Shown: in pieces, positions 1 to 10,300 of the stretch
Layout of the letters: the number at the start of each line of letters is the position of its first letter
How positions within the stretch are numbered: the stretch's first letter is position 1
Assembly (NCBI GenBank): GCA_022478985.1
Contig: JAKSZP010002659.1
Location: 186,001-250,000 of the forward strand
Origin: Massospora cicadina
Lineage: Eukaryota > Entomophthoromycota > Entomophthoromycetes > Entomophthorales > Entomophthoraceae
DNA length: 64,000 nt
Direction of reading: 5' to 3'
The notes under the pieces: generated by a model
What the model saw: only the letters and a program-made list of their open reading frames with translations
Database searches by the model: none
What the model was told of the DNA's origin: nothing
Program-made: the position numbers and the translations under genes

Positions 1-827
1 TGATTGGAATTGGTTGGGTTTCATCACCAACTGATTGAGAATTTAATCAGCAGCTGCGAGGCGAGCAACGCCGCCTGCAACTAGCAAATTAATCAGTTGG
101 TTCTCAACCTGTTTTAATGGTAAAGAGTCCCATTACATAAGCAGGTCGCTAGCCAAATAAGGTTGGTTTGCTGTGATTGAGCAGGAACATTAGGGACACA
201 TTTTCTGAATCTTTCCGTTTTTAGGTCTCTGGGATGTCCAGCGGAGGAATCCCTAACCTGATTAAGAAGATCATCACTGGTAGAGACGTCATAGGGAAAT
301 CTAACAGCAACAGCTGCCGTTTCATGGCTGAGGCACCAACCAAGGAGTTGGGCGCCAAATTCCACCTATAAATTTCTTAGTAACTTTATTAATAAAAGAG
401 ATTGAGATAGAAAAGCTATTCTTAGTTTAAAGTTCTATTAATCTTCAGTTAAATATTGTTGTATTACAATAATTGTGGACTATTTTGTGTGTATAAAAAT
501 TAATACAAGTTCCATCCTTAGTAGAGAAGTAGACCTTTGATGTAGATCTCCACTGACTCAGTGTGATGAGAACTAAGGCCAGGAAACTCTGAATTTGAGA
601 GTAGATTAAGTTCAGACAGAATAGGGAAGAAGTCCCTAATTGTCAAATCATTACTTTGTGGATTCTTCCAAGTTTAGCATTGGACCACATCTGATTTAAT
701 TTTTAAGCTACAGATAATAGTCATCATACTATTATCACTCTTATATTTTTATCTAGCACCGCAAATCAAGCACTACCAAATCTGTGCAATTAAAAGCTGG
801 GAACTACCAGAAAAACCAGTTTTAACA
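1..827 (+). repeat. 5' LTR of element A (truncated by window start)
   Basis: Aligns over its whole length with 6977-7802, with scattered substitutions. It ends in ttttaaca, two bases before the PBS. It contains a TATA-like box at 367-373 and an AATAAAAG run near 390. The segment ctctgaatttgagag...ttaagttc (about 588-617) is the LTR version of the hairpin motif repeated after pol. Confidence 0.93.
367..373 (+). promoter_or_regulatory. TATA-like box in A 5' LTR
   Basis: TATAAAT occurs in the context ccacctataaatttc. The same context with a TATA-like core is found at 24958 and 32142 (B LTRs), 32892 (solo LTR, minus strand) and 63940 (L LTR). This points to the shared RNA polymerase II promoter of the lineage. 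The matching position in the A 3' LTR (about 7352) has decayed to ctaaaaaaa. Confidence 0.6.
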
Positions 828-829
828 TT

Positions 830-847
830 TGGTGCTCTTTACAGGGG
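830..847 (+). other. Primer-binding site of element A
   Basis: tggtgctctttacagggg starts two bases after the LTR end. It matches the PBS of B, C, D and E (tggtgctcactacagggg) except at two positions. It begins with TGG, as expected for pairing with a tRNA CCA end. I could not assign the primer tRNA. Confidence 0.85.
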
Positions 848-879
848 GTAGTTGAGTAAGCTAAACTGATCAAAGATGT

Positions 880-2450
880 CATATAAAAGAGAATTAAGAA
901 AGCTATGGACGTAAATGGCAACCATCAACAAGAACGCCTTGAATAAAGCCATTCATAGAGAATTTGCTTTAGAGGAGAGAGGCACTAAGATCAAAGAAGG
1001 AGTAAAAAAGTTTCTGATTTCAGCAATGAGCTAATCAGAAAAGTAACATCATTGAAAAACATAGAAGGATATTTGGTCAAAGAAGTTTTTTTTCCTGAAG
1101 ATGGAACATGAAGTTGATCACATTTGTTTGCATGAACTCAGTTCAGACATGGAATGACTAGTGAAACAAGTCAATGATATGAAGAATCAGAGATGTAAAT
1201 GGAAACCTTATGCGGTGGCAAAACTGAAGAAAAGTCCCCAAGAACTCCAGTTGGGACGTTGACAACTCATAGGAATATGCCAACAGCATTCACTACTATT
1301 TTGGAGATAACATTAAGATTACTCCTCAAGTCAGTTGGGTAGTTGAGCTGAGAGTTGCAGCTAGAGAAAACTTGGAGGAATTCAAAGCTACGCCAAAATT
1401 ACCCACTTTTCATCAGGACAACGCTCCTGCGTTATTCTGACTGTTTGACATGACTATGTTTGGGTATGCCAATAAACAAAAAGATATTATGGTCATGAAC
1501 TGTTTGGATACAGACTGTCAAAACTTGGTGTTACCTCATCTAGAGGGAGACAAATGGTCTTATCTGGAGGCCAAGGCTGCAATAGTGAGCAAGTTTGGAG
1601 TACCATGCATAAGTCGAAGTACAAACAAGAATTTATGGGAATCCAATTCCAGAAAGATGAGACCTTAGCAAATGATGCTAACCAATTCTACCAAGAATCA
1701 CAAATTTTATTGGAGCAAAAATCTTGACTGATTTTGAAATGTGGATTGCATTACAAGCAGCTCTTTGGCATTATCAAAATTTACATCAAATGATGTCATC
1801 CACATTAGTCACCAAAAAACCACCTTGCAAATGGTGTATCACTTGAAGATGCTAGGAGCCACATTTGAGGCCCCTAATCTAAGCTTCAAGCCTAGCCCAA
1901 TCAGAAATTTGAATCCTACCAAATTGACAAACCTGCTAAGAAATCTATTAATTGAACAGTGCTGGGAAATAAACCAATGGGTTCAAGCAGACAGACAAGA
2001 GTAACATGCGCTGTCACCAGTGTGGATGAAAGGGCCACTTCATTGCCCAGTGCTTCAGTAAGAAGCCTAAGGAGAAGATCAATATGGTCCAGGAAAAGGA
2101 AGTCAAACCTGCACAGGAGTCGTGAAAAGGGCCTGCGGCCTAGATGAGGAACAGTCTAGAGCTTCATTTAAAACCATATTTCCCAATATCTTAAAATTAA
2201 CATTGACATCAGTGATCTGTTCATTGATAATGATGCACAGGACCAGCTATTCAAGTGGTCAACTTAGACGTCAATGCTGTAACCAGAGCTGGAATGAAGG
2301 GGATCAACACCAAAATAATCAAGGAGGTCACTCACCCATATGCATGCCAACTAGTGGACAAGATTTGATCCACTGAGAATCCAGATGGTCTGGCCAAGGT
2401 TAAATTAGATGAGGCAAATCAGTCAATCCCCCTAAGCGTGATTAAGGAAT
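880..2450 (+). pseudogene. gag of element A (degenerate)
   Basis: This is the gag capsid and nucleocapsid region. The stretch 1450-1668 (MTMFGYANKQKDIMVMNCL...) matches the B gag at 26069-26305 (MMMFRFSDQQKAVTIMKCL...) in order and spacing. A second conserved block, LKMLGATFEAPN, lies near 1840-1880. At 2012-2053 the frame reads as a CCHC zinc knuckle, C-H-Q-C-G-stop-K-G-H-F-I-A-Q-C; the stop is TGA where CGA (Arg) is the likely original codon. Several other stops and frameshifts make it non-functional. No start codon can be chosen with confidence. Confidence 0.8.
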
Positions 2451-2529
2451 CATTTCCTGATCTGTTGGTGAAAACAATTTATACCATAAATTTGGTGAAT
2501 AACGCCACTATATACTCAGTAAATAATAT

Positions 2530-3050
2530 TTTGTAATGCTCTGAGTGTACATATATTGATATACTGGTCAATTGAGTACAGGTGCTTGCAATTATTGACA
2601 GCAGGGTGCCAATTAATATTGTCTTGACCAAGCTGGTAAAAAATGAGAATCTTGCCTGATTTGGAACATAGAAAGGAATATGGAACTGCTGGGCCAAATA
2701 TGACCATCTCCTGTGGAGCATATAGCGCATTACCACTTCTATTTGGATCTCTGGTGCAATCCTCTCCAGCTATAGTTTTGGCAAACCAAAACTACAACAT
2801 TCTAATCAACCCTGAGTTTATAAAGAAATATGGAGTTAAATGCAACTTTGAAGATAATACGCTGACCATATTGGGTCAAACTCTGCCTCTAGTTTATCAG
2901 AGAGATGGGGAAACTCCTCTTACTAGGAGGAATAATTTCATCAATCTGATCTACAACAATGGCATTATCCCAATTCGCTACCATTTGGTTGGATGAAAGC
3001 AAAGGATATGCCAATGGAAATCCTGAAAAATTGGGGAATTTCATTACAGA
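2530..3050 (+). pseudogene. Aspartic protease domain of element A
   Basis: This is the retropepsin-like protease that would cleave the Gag-Pol polyprotein. The region begins with SECTYIDI (about 2535) and continues through the active-site segment and GAYSALPLLFG to YNILINPEFIKKYGVKCNF (to about 2850). The active-site triad reads D-S-R at 2597-2605, so the required Gly is Arg in this copy. There are stops shortly before and after the active site. The homologous segments in B, D and E have the same layout. The identification is good, and loss of function is clear from the altered active site and stops. Confidence 0.82.
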
Positions 3051-3069
3051 CCAAGAAGTCAAATACCAT

Positions 3070-3310
3070 ACCGCCAGGATTGAAGATAATAGTCAATACA
3101 TGATTGACGTTGGAGATACCTGAGCTGATGTATGGAGAGGTCAGCAGCCCATGAAAGAAGTCCATAATAGAGCCATGGGTAGCGCCTGGGATAGCGATGC
3201 TGGGCCATGGAGAAATCTGAGTTCTCCTGGAAAATTTGAGTGGAAAACTGATGAAGATTGAGAAAAATCAGATTGTTACATTTTTCCATCTGATGCCAAC
3301 GTTGAAATTG
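3070..3310 (+). pseudogene. dUTPase-like domain of element A
   Basis: In the frame containing IIVNT (about 3085) the sequence reads LTLEIPELMYGEVSSP, then PWVAPGIAMLGHGEI, then LLENLSGKLMKIEKNQ. This follows the dUTPase order: a TG-(x)-IP-YG block, a motif-3-like block ending in GE, and a motif-4-like block. GHGE lies at 3203-3214. The catalytic Asp and Tyr of motif 3 are not visible. The domain sits between protease and RT, as in B, C and E. It contains TGA stops. Known dUTPases are trimers that hydrolyse dUTP; activity here is doubtful even before decay. The assignment rests on motif reading by eye. Confidence 0.6.
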
Positions 3311-3539
3311 CAAAAATTCCATAATTAAAGGGACTCTCGCCAAGATGGGATTGCTGGCAGGGGTTGCCAAGAATATTAATCTATTAGTCAATTGAGAACA
3401 ACTTGCTGATTTAATGGAAAGAAAGCAGGAGGAAGTGCTCAAACTATTCAAAAATAGTTAGGAAAGCTTTGCCCAGGATGATCATGACTTAGGATGCACA
3501 AAGAACATAGTCCATAAATTTGACACTGGGGGAAAATTA

Positions 3540-4800
3540 CTAATATGGATAGACTGATCTGACGGTTGAAGGCCGCTAAAGCAGTAGTGGAAGAGGAAAT
3601 CAGCAAACTAGTGGAGCAAAGGCCCCTTGAACTGTCGTCAAGTCTCTGGGCAAGCCCTATCCTTATAGTGAAGATAAAGGATGGCTCTAATTAGGTGGTG
3701 ATTGGCTATTAAAGGCTGAACAGGATAACAAAAAAGGATTTGTATCCACTACCACAAATCAATGATGCTCTAGATTAATTGGGACAAGCAAAGTATTTCT
3801 CCGTGATGGATCTAATATCAGTATATTGGAAAATTGATCTTCCAATGGAAGACCAGGAGAAGTGTGCAATCATCACCGTGCAGGGGCTATACCAACCAAC
3901 TAGGATGCCCCAATGTCTTTGCAATGCGTCTGCAACGTTCCAAAGGGCCATGGACGCCATACTGAATGACTTGAGGTTGTCATGCGTCCTGGTGTACTTG
4001 GAAAATATAAATGTTTTCAGTAGGACCTTTACTGAACATTTGCACCACTTGTATAAAGTCTTCAAGAGACTGTCCTTGGAAAACCTGAAGATCAAGATGA
4101 GAAAGTGCCACTTCTTCAAGAGAGAATTGAAATATCTGGGGTTTGTCATTAACTCAAGTGGACTGCATCCACAAACCCAGAAAAACTGAAGCCATAGAGC
4201 GGATGGCCATCCTGAGAAGTGTATGAGATATCCAAGTGTTCCTTGGAATAGTCAGATGTTACTAAAGGTTTATATGGGATTTTGCAAGAATTTATGAGCC
4301 CCTCTTCCATTTGCTGAAGGATCTGAAGAAAGGATTTGTATGGAATGAAGAGGCCCAGGATTCTTTTAGTGAGTTACTTCAATATCTGGTAAATTCGCAG
4401 ATTTGAAACATCTGAATTTCAATTGGAAGTTTATAGTACAGACTTATGATTTGTTAATGGCAATTAGCGCTGTCTTGAGTCAAGTGGATGAACTTGGGGA
4501 TGAGCATTCAGTAGCTTACGTGAGCTGGACGTTATCAGCAGCAGAACGGAATTACACCATTATTTGAGCGAAGATGCCTTTTGGTAATTTATGCCTGTAA
4601 GCAGTTTTGGGTGCATATTCACAACATGCACTTTAAAGTGGTAAAGGACCACTCACCCTGCGTTAGCTGCATAATTTTAAAGTACTGGAAGGACGTTTGG
4701 CCCAATGGGCCCTAAAGCTTCAAGCTTATGACTTTGAGATAGTCCACCAAGTGGGAGCTTCTCATTAAAATGTGGACGGCTTATCAAGGTTACCAATGGT
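3540..4800 (+). pseudogene. Reverse transcriptase and RNase H of element A
   Basis: The RT core runs from about 3570 to 4200. Clear blocks are YFSVMDLISVYWKIDLP (first catalytic Asp kept), CAIITVQGLYQPTRMPQCLCN and the finger and palm region to LKYLGFVINSSGLHPQ. The YxDD box has decayed to Y-L-E-N at 3995-4006, so both catalytic Asp residues are lost. RNase H follows (about 4400-4800): AISAVLSQVDELGDEH, then AYVSWTLSAAERNYTI and a degenerate C-terminal block near 4700-4790. Stops and frameshifts separate the blocks. Comparison with E (YLDD intact) shows that the change is a lesion of this copy. Confidence 0.87.
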
Positions 4801-4929
4801 CCAAGTGGCATACCAACAGGCTGATGAGCTGTTTCAGAGAATGGTCAATGGAGAAATTGGGAACAAGCCCTGAGAGATCCAAGTTATGCTTTGAAAAGCA
4901 ATGGAAAACACCAAGCCCAGGGATGGACA

Positions 4930-6040
4930 AGTGTAGAAGATGATTGATGGGAAAGTAACTGTTATTCCTGAAACCATCTGAACAAGTGGCTATAGTTCAA
5001 GCTGCCCATAAGTCAGGCATGGAGTCCTGAGAAAGACAGATGACTAAATTTGCCAGCAATATTACTATGAATCTACCAATTATAATGTGGCTGATTATCT
5101 GGCTTGCTGCGTGGAGTTTCAGTTGCATAAATTACACAAGAACAAAACTGGATATTGACTGGTCCACCCTGGATTTGCCTGGCATACAGTGTTCATCAAG
5201 GTGATGAGACCGCTGACTATGAGCATGGGGGAGTCATAAACATTAGAGTTGCAATTGACCATCTGACTAGATGGGTCAAGACAAAGGCTCTGGAAAAGTG
5301 GATTAATAAGTACCACATGGTTTATCCTAAATCAAGTCATATATTGCTATGGATGCCTGCAAGTATTGTTGAGTGACAACGAAATGAATTTCACATCCCA
5401 CGTGATCCTGAGGTTGAATGAAATGATGGGATTTGAGGAGTAATGTCAGTACCCTACCAGCCAGAGATGAATGGACTGGTAGAACAAGTGAATGAAATGC
5501 TGGCCGTGACACTGAGTAAGCTGGTCTTTGGAAAAACTTCCGCCTAGGGAACTTACCTCAGTTTGGTGACATTTGCATACAGTTTTAGTCACCATTTAGC
5601 GATGGGAAAAATGCTGTTTGAATTGTTGTATGGAAGGAAGGACGCGTTACCATCAATTCTATATTAGTGGTTGAACCAATATCAGGGATGAGTGCTGAGA
5701 AGTACTTAATTCAACTTTTGTATATCTTGATAAAATGCAGTCAGAAGCATTTGATAAAACCTTGAAGAAAAAGATCAAGTCCAAGATGATGGATGATAAA
5801 AACCAACTGGCATTATCTGAATACCATATAGGTGATAGTGTAGCCTATTGTGACATGCATGGATTTGTAGAAAAATAAGCTAGATGCGCTGTGGCCAAGT
5901 ACAACTGAGATTACTGCCAAGACAGCGATGGATGAATATTCCATCAAGAACCTTGTGGATGGAAGAATCATTAACAGGGTCCATGCTAAGAATCTAAAGA
6001 AGTGGATCCGAGAAAAGATATGAATGTTCCCAAAGGACTG
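4930..6040 (+). pseudogene. Integrase of element A
   Basis: The zinc-binding N-terminal part is recognised by LACCVEFQLHKLHK near 5100. In the core, the block corresponding to SIDLMEP in B reads FIKVMRP (about 5190), so the first catalytic Asp is replaced. The second block, LLSDNEMNFTSHV, follows near 5368, and the third, PEMNGLVEQVNEML, near 5465-5500 with its Glu kept. The C-terminal domain ends in YHIGDSVAYCDMHGF (about 5820-5865). Many stops are present. The order and spacing match B at 29560-30600. Confidence 0.82.
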
Positions 6041-6071
6041 ATGAAACATTGAGATCGTTATGTTTTGACAA

Positions 6072-6262
6072 TTTTTGGTTAAGTCCTAAAAAAGGACCGC
6101 TGAAATAAAATAAATGGTTAAGTCTTAAAAAATAAGACCTCTGAAACATGAAAACTGGTAGGTCATAGTATACCTAGGAACCAGTTTGTAGGTATAATAA
6201 ATAAAAAGAGGGACCGCTGAACTAAGTAAAGGTCATGTCCCATATAAAAATAGGAAAAATAT
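6072..6262 (+). repeat. Tandem small-hairpin array after pol, element A
   Basis: Short units of the form GGTTAAGTCC-(A-rich loop)-GGACCGCTGAA repeat here: gtcc/ggac arms flank taaaaaa at about 6090, gtctt/aagac arms flank a similar loop at about 6130, and gggac/gtccc arms enclose the unit at about 6212-6243. The same array, with different substitutions, follows the integrase of B at 30655-30855. An A-rich run follows in both elements. Confidence 0.7.
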
Positions 6263-6269
6263 AATAAAA

Positions 6270-6705
6270 AATTGATAAAATCTGAAAGAAAAAAGTTATT
6301 AAGAGAAAAAATAAAAACAAATACATTTAATCATTTTTATTGCCATGAGAATGACATTGATGGTAGTGACCTCCTGTCAAGGATGAAGAGGGAGATCATG
6401 GAATTAAAAATGCCAAACCAAGATCCTGAATATGACAAAGGATCATATTCCCTGACTGGAGGAAACTTGGCTTTCTGGTACTAGCATTGTCATGAATAAA
6501 TTGACTAGACTGGCATAGCATTGGGTTGTGAGGACCACACTCTGAGGAAGCGGTAGCAAGAAAGAAAAGGAAGAGAATTGCATGCTGAAGGTTGTCCTGA
6601 GAAGTGTTGAGTGCATATCAGCTGTGCTTCGCTGGAAACTAAGAAGTATTCAACCTGGTTTGAGGTGGCATTCTCCTGTCCCAGATCCTATTCTCGCTGG
6701 AAATC
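6270..6705 (+). other. Conserved post-integrase stretch of element A
   Basis: This lies between the hairpin array and the polypurine run. One frame reads on with occasional stops to the LTR: MKREIMELKMPNQDP, then DKGSYSLTGGNLAFWY, then a stop-interrupted continuation. At nucleotide level 6434-6600 aligns with 31215-31385 of B (for example agactggcatagcattggg against aggctggcatggcatggag). It could be a decayed third ORF or a conserved non-coding 3' region. No known domain is recognised. Confidence 0.5.
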
Positions 6706-6722
6706 TAGGCAAGAGGGTGATG

Positions 6723-7802
6723 TGTTGGGAGTTTTGCCCACCTTTCCAGCTTCTTAGGTTATCTGCTGATTTACTAAAAAATAAGTCCCACTAGTGAGTG
6801 AATAAGGTATTGGTTGACCTTGATTTTGGGTTAATAATATCTAAGGATTTTGGGTAATTCTCCAAGTTTGGATCCATCAGTGATTGATCCACGAAAATGC
6901 TTAAGATCTCATTGGGCAGAGTTGCTGACAAAATGGGGCATCTGATAGTTGATTGCTGATTAACTATCATGTGTACCAATTGGGATTGGTTGGGTTTCAT
7001 CACCAACTGATTGAGAATTTAATCAGCAGTTGTGAGGCAAGTGATTCCGCCTGCAACTAGCAAATCAATCAGTTGGTTCTCAACCTGCTATAATGGTAAA
7101 GAGTCCCATTACATAAGCAGGTCGCTAGCCAAATATGGTTGGTTTGCTGTGATTGAGTGGGAACATTAGGGACACATAGTCTGGATTTTTCCGTTTTTAG
7201 GTCTCTGGAATGTCCAACGGAGGAATCCCTAATTTGATGAAGAAGACCATCACTGGTAGAGATGTCATAGGGAAATCTAACAGCAATGGCTGCCGTTTCA
7301 TGGCTGAGGCACCAACCAAGGAGTTGGGCGCCAAATTTCACCTAAAAAAATTCCCTAGTAACTTTATTAATAAAAGAGATCAAGATAGACAAGCTCATTC
7401 TTAGTTTAATGTCCTTTCATCTTCAGTTAATTATTGTTTTACTACAATAATTGCGGAAAATTATGTGTCTAAAGAGTAAGGATCAGATATCTTAAGAAGA
7501 GAAGCAGACCTTTGACGTAGATCTCCACTGACTCAGTGTGATGAGAACTAAGGCCAGGAAACTCTGAATTTGAGAGTGGATTAAGTTCATCTGGAATAAG
7601 AAGAAGTCCCTAATTGTCAAATTAGTATTTTGTGGTTTATTCCAGATTTAGCGTTGGACCATATATGGTTTAATTATTCAACTAAGGATAATAGTCATCA
7701 TACTATTATCGCTCATATATATCTATCAAGAAACACAAATTTTGCACATACCAAACCTATGCAATTAAAAGCTGGAAACTATCAGTCAAAATCAGTTTAA
7801 CA
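6723..7802 (+). repeat. 3' LTR of element A (1080 bp)
   Basis: It starts TGTTGGGAG after a purine-rich run (caagagggtgatg) and ends TTTAACA. It is homologous to the 5' LTR and to the start of the L LTR (63335) and the solo LTR (32349-33508). A U3 inverted repeat lies near 6940-6970 (ctgatagt ... aactatca). Confidence 0.93.
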
Positions 7803-7879
7803 CAACTAAATCACTTAGGTCATACAGTATTATACCTCTAAGATTTGGATCTATCATAGTAAAAGCAACTGATATATTA

Positions 7880-8158
7880 AGGGAGGATACCCCAGTGGTA
7901 GAGTATGGACCCTCTACCACTGCCTCCCAAGTTCAATCCCAGTAATGGACTTTGGGTAGGGGACGATTTTGACTGTGTTGGTTTTGTGCACCAATGCCCC
8001 AAACTGAGATAGCAAATAGCAAAGATGGTCCATGGAGTTCCTGGCCTATCATACACCATGCATGGAGGTTTTCCGGGTTTTATCCTCCTTTCCCATTTTC
8101 ATCACTTCCCTAATTGGTGCAGTATCATCCCCAGGTTGGCCCACCTCAAATAAAATTT
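7880..8158 (+). mobile_element. tRNA-derived SINE with 19-bp target duplications
   Basis: The 5' part (7881-7943) is tRNA-like: an A-box-like block around ataccccagtggtagag and a B-box-like block, aagttcaatcccagt. About 200 bp of tRNA-unrelated sequence follow, then an A/T-rich tail (aaataaaattt). The direct repeats aaaagcaactgatatatta (7861-7879) and aaaagcaactgacatatta (8159-8177) match at 18 of 19 positions, which is the signature of target-primed insertion. The copy is therefore complete and a LINE partner must exist elsewhere in the genome. The 60-codon minus-strand ORF across it is accidental. Confidence 0.85.
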
Positions 8159-8309
8159 AAAAGCAACTGACATATTATTGCTGAAAATGAAAAAGATGCC
8201 CTAAGTGGGACTGTTTTCCTCATAATTGAGTTGTTACAGGTCACAAGTATGGTACTATTCTTGGTCAGACTATCCAACTTTACTATAAAATGGATTAAGT
8301 AGTCCTGAT

Positions 8310-8640
8310 TGACTATGGCAAGGCGCAATTGAAGATAAAACCTTTACCTACACGGATTTTTGAGTCAAAGGACATTCCTCTTTGGTCAAGTCAGCACATT
8401 ATCAAATCATTAGGAGATCAAGTAATCATCCCAACTGGACTGAAAGTTAAAATTATGGAAGGACTTTATGGTGGAGTATATCATCCAGGGTCCAAATTGC
8501 ATATGAACCAAACATAGCACATGATATCATTATTCCAGGCCATGGAGAATTTCATTCTTATGTGCAAATTGTTGTAATTTGGCGGAATCCTAGAGATACG
8601 CTGTAAGAGGTTTGCACAGGGTTTAGCCCACTGAGCAATA
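8310..8640 (+). pseudogene. Orphan dUTPase-like domain
   Basis: One frame reads YGKAQLKIKPLPTRIFESK, then GDQVIIPTGLKVKIMEGLYG, then GVYHPGSKLHM, a stop, and HDIIIPGHGEFHSYVQIVV. VIIPTGL is at 8422-8442 and GHGE at 8538-8549. This is the clearest IPTG block in the window and matches the dUTPase layout IPTG...P-x-G-x-YG...x-P-x-S...GE. Motif 3 again lacks the catalytic Asp and Tyr. No RT follows. Upstream is the SINE and then the A 3' LTR, so its parent element was probably cut by the insertion of A. It may be a third gag-protease-dUTPase element, but its LTRs were not found. Confidence 0.55.
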
Positions 8641-8649
8641 AGACCAACA

Positions 8650-9800
8650 ATATGATGATCATGGCCTTTGGTAACAACAAATTAAACGTTTTAATAATAA
8701 AAACTATGGGGCACTTGCTCCCACTATAATACTTTATTTAAATCTAAAAACTCTCCTTTGATCCTCTACTATCTTCCCTTCTCTTCCTATTAACCAATGA
8801 CCCTCCTCTTGATCACCCATCTCACTTATATTACGGCGGCTTGGACAATACCTCTCATAGCTTGGCCTATTCAGTTCCACTGAAACTTGTTTTGGCTGGT
8901 TATTCTCAAATTTGCTATCGCCTTAATTGTAGACAATTTAAATTGTAAGCGTCAAATGTTGACATCACCTTATTTAGAGATGAATCAATAATAAATTGTT
9001 ATATCCAATAAACCCGTTTATCCCAATATTGCCTCATTTCAAAGTGCTTGAATTACCATTACCTTTTTGATTCCACGGATTCCATTCATTTCATCATATT
9101 GACTTAGGGCTTATTGTCCAGTCGTATTGGAATTGTGACAAAAATCTACAAAATTGGGCCATTACCATCAAAATGCATCAGACTATCACCTTTATGCATC
9201 TGTTCCCTACCATGGAAAGTAGCTTGTTTCACAATTTAGAACTTTTAGCAAGATAAGGCTTTCCAACAAGGACTTAATCAGCATTAACAATGTTGTTGTA
9301 ATGTCCAATTTCAGTAACTTGACTAACACTGAGAAACATCACAACCCAACTATACAATCAAAGATGTTAAGACTGATTATATATACAACCTTATCCACTT
9401 ACTGTTAATAGAAGGGGTCAAGAGATTGGCAATAAAGAAAGCAAAATTATTTTAGAAATTATTAGCATTGCAATATGAAATAAAATATAGTAAAAAAAGA
9501 AGAAATAATAATAATAAAAAAATAAAAAAGTAGAAAAACTAAAATTATAAAAGACATACATCACATCTAATTAATAGCTATTATTTTACTCAGGGAGGAG
9601 GGGAACCAACTCCAAACATATCAGCAAATAGGGCCAATCTCAAAGCTAGGCATCTGGCTCTATATATATTGGCAATTCAGGCAAAAACCAAAGCTGATTG
9701 ATGACAATCAATGCAGAATAATCAGAAATCTCAGGGCTTATGTTCAAGTCAAGTAGGGGAAATATCAAATCTGGTGGTTGAATTGAAAATAACCCCTTTG
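8650..9800 (+). other. Unclassified AT-rich DNA
   Basis: I see no gene, LTR or conserved retroelement block here. It contains one A-rich low-complexity run (9476-9560). Confidence 0.5.
9476..9560. repeat. A-rich low-complexity run
   Basis: Mostly A with interspersed T and G, including aataataataataa. Simple sequence with no unit longer than three bases. Confidence 0.7.
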
Positions 9801-9809
9801 AAAACTAGT

Positions 9810-10160
9810 GAACTTGGGCTGATTACCCTGCCAATATACCCTTTAAAACACTATCAAAACTGGCCAATTATTCCAACATTAATCTAGCAATTAAGGCCAA
9901 TTACTCTTTTGATATCTTGGAGCAATTACCAATGCATCGACTTAGGCTAATTAATCTCTCAGTAATTTGGGGCAATTGACCTTGAAATTACTTTAGGCCA
10001 ATTACTTTTGGGCAGATATCCTTAAATCACTTATGCTGATTACCCTAAAAATCAACTATGGCCAATTAGTTCTATAACAACTCAGGCTGAATATTGGACA
10101 TCAATTTAGGCCATTATACCTACAATAACTCAGCAATTGATCCCTATTAATTGGGCATAA
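9810..10160. repeat. Degenerate minisatellite, about 25-bp unit
   Basis: A core resembling ttaggccaattaccct recurs near 9816, 9861, 9893, 9919, 9943, 9969, 9994, 10032, 10058, 10083, 10107 and 10130. Spacing is mostly 24-26 bp. Copies differ by substitutions and small indels, so the array is old. No ORF or known element accounts for it. Confidence 0.65.
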
Positions 10161-10300
10161 TATCAACCATGTAGCTACAGGAAATCGTCTGGGGATCAAT
10201 ACCTAAAAATAGCTCTAAAAATCTCATGGACAAATACAACTATAAGTATGCCATTATATTTTTGCAATCAGTTTACTGCCCTAAGCGATTATTTCCATTC

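Larger units (their letters stand above)
1..7802 (+). mobile_element. Element A: Ty3/gypsy LTR retrotransposon, 5' end outside window
   Basis: The order seen is 5' LTR, PBS, gag with zinc knuckle, protease, dUTPase-like domain, RT, RNase H, integrase, a hairpin array, a conserved post-pol stretch, polypurine run and 3' LTR. This is the standard Ty3/gypsy order plus the extra dUTPase-like domain. The first visible base corresponds to about position 6977 of the 3' LTR, so roughly 254 bp of the 5' LTR lie outside the window and the left target duplication cannot be checked. The bases after the element are caact. Every coding domain carries several stops or frameshifts, so the copy is dead. It belongs to the same lineage as B. 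Confidence 0.93.

Noticed and set aside
114..365. 83-codon minus-strand ORF, with a twin at 7341-7069
   Set aside because: Lies wholly inside the A LTRs; the similarity of the two comes from LTR duplication and no family is recognised.
830..847. Naming the primer tRNA for the A-E lineage
   Set aside because: The PBS complement ends in CCA as expected, but I could not match it to a specific tRNA from the sequence alone.
6270..6705. Envelope gene after pol in A and B
   Set aside because: No signal peptide, cysteine pattern or membrane anchor visible; conservation is noted as a finding without that label.
7881..7945. Functional tRNA gene
   Set aside because: The acceptor and anticodon stems do not close convincingly, and the segment is followed by a SINE body with flanking target duplications.
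8650..9800. Hidden host gene between the orphan dUTPase relic and the minisatellite
   Set aside because: No open frame of useful length, no splice-bounded exon pattern and no recognisable protein on either strand.
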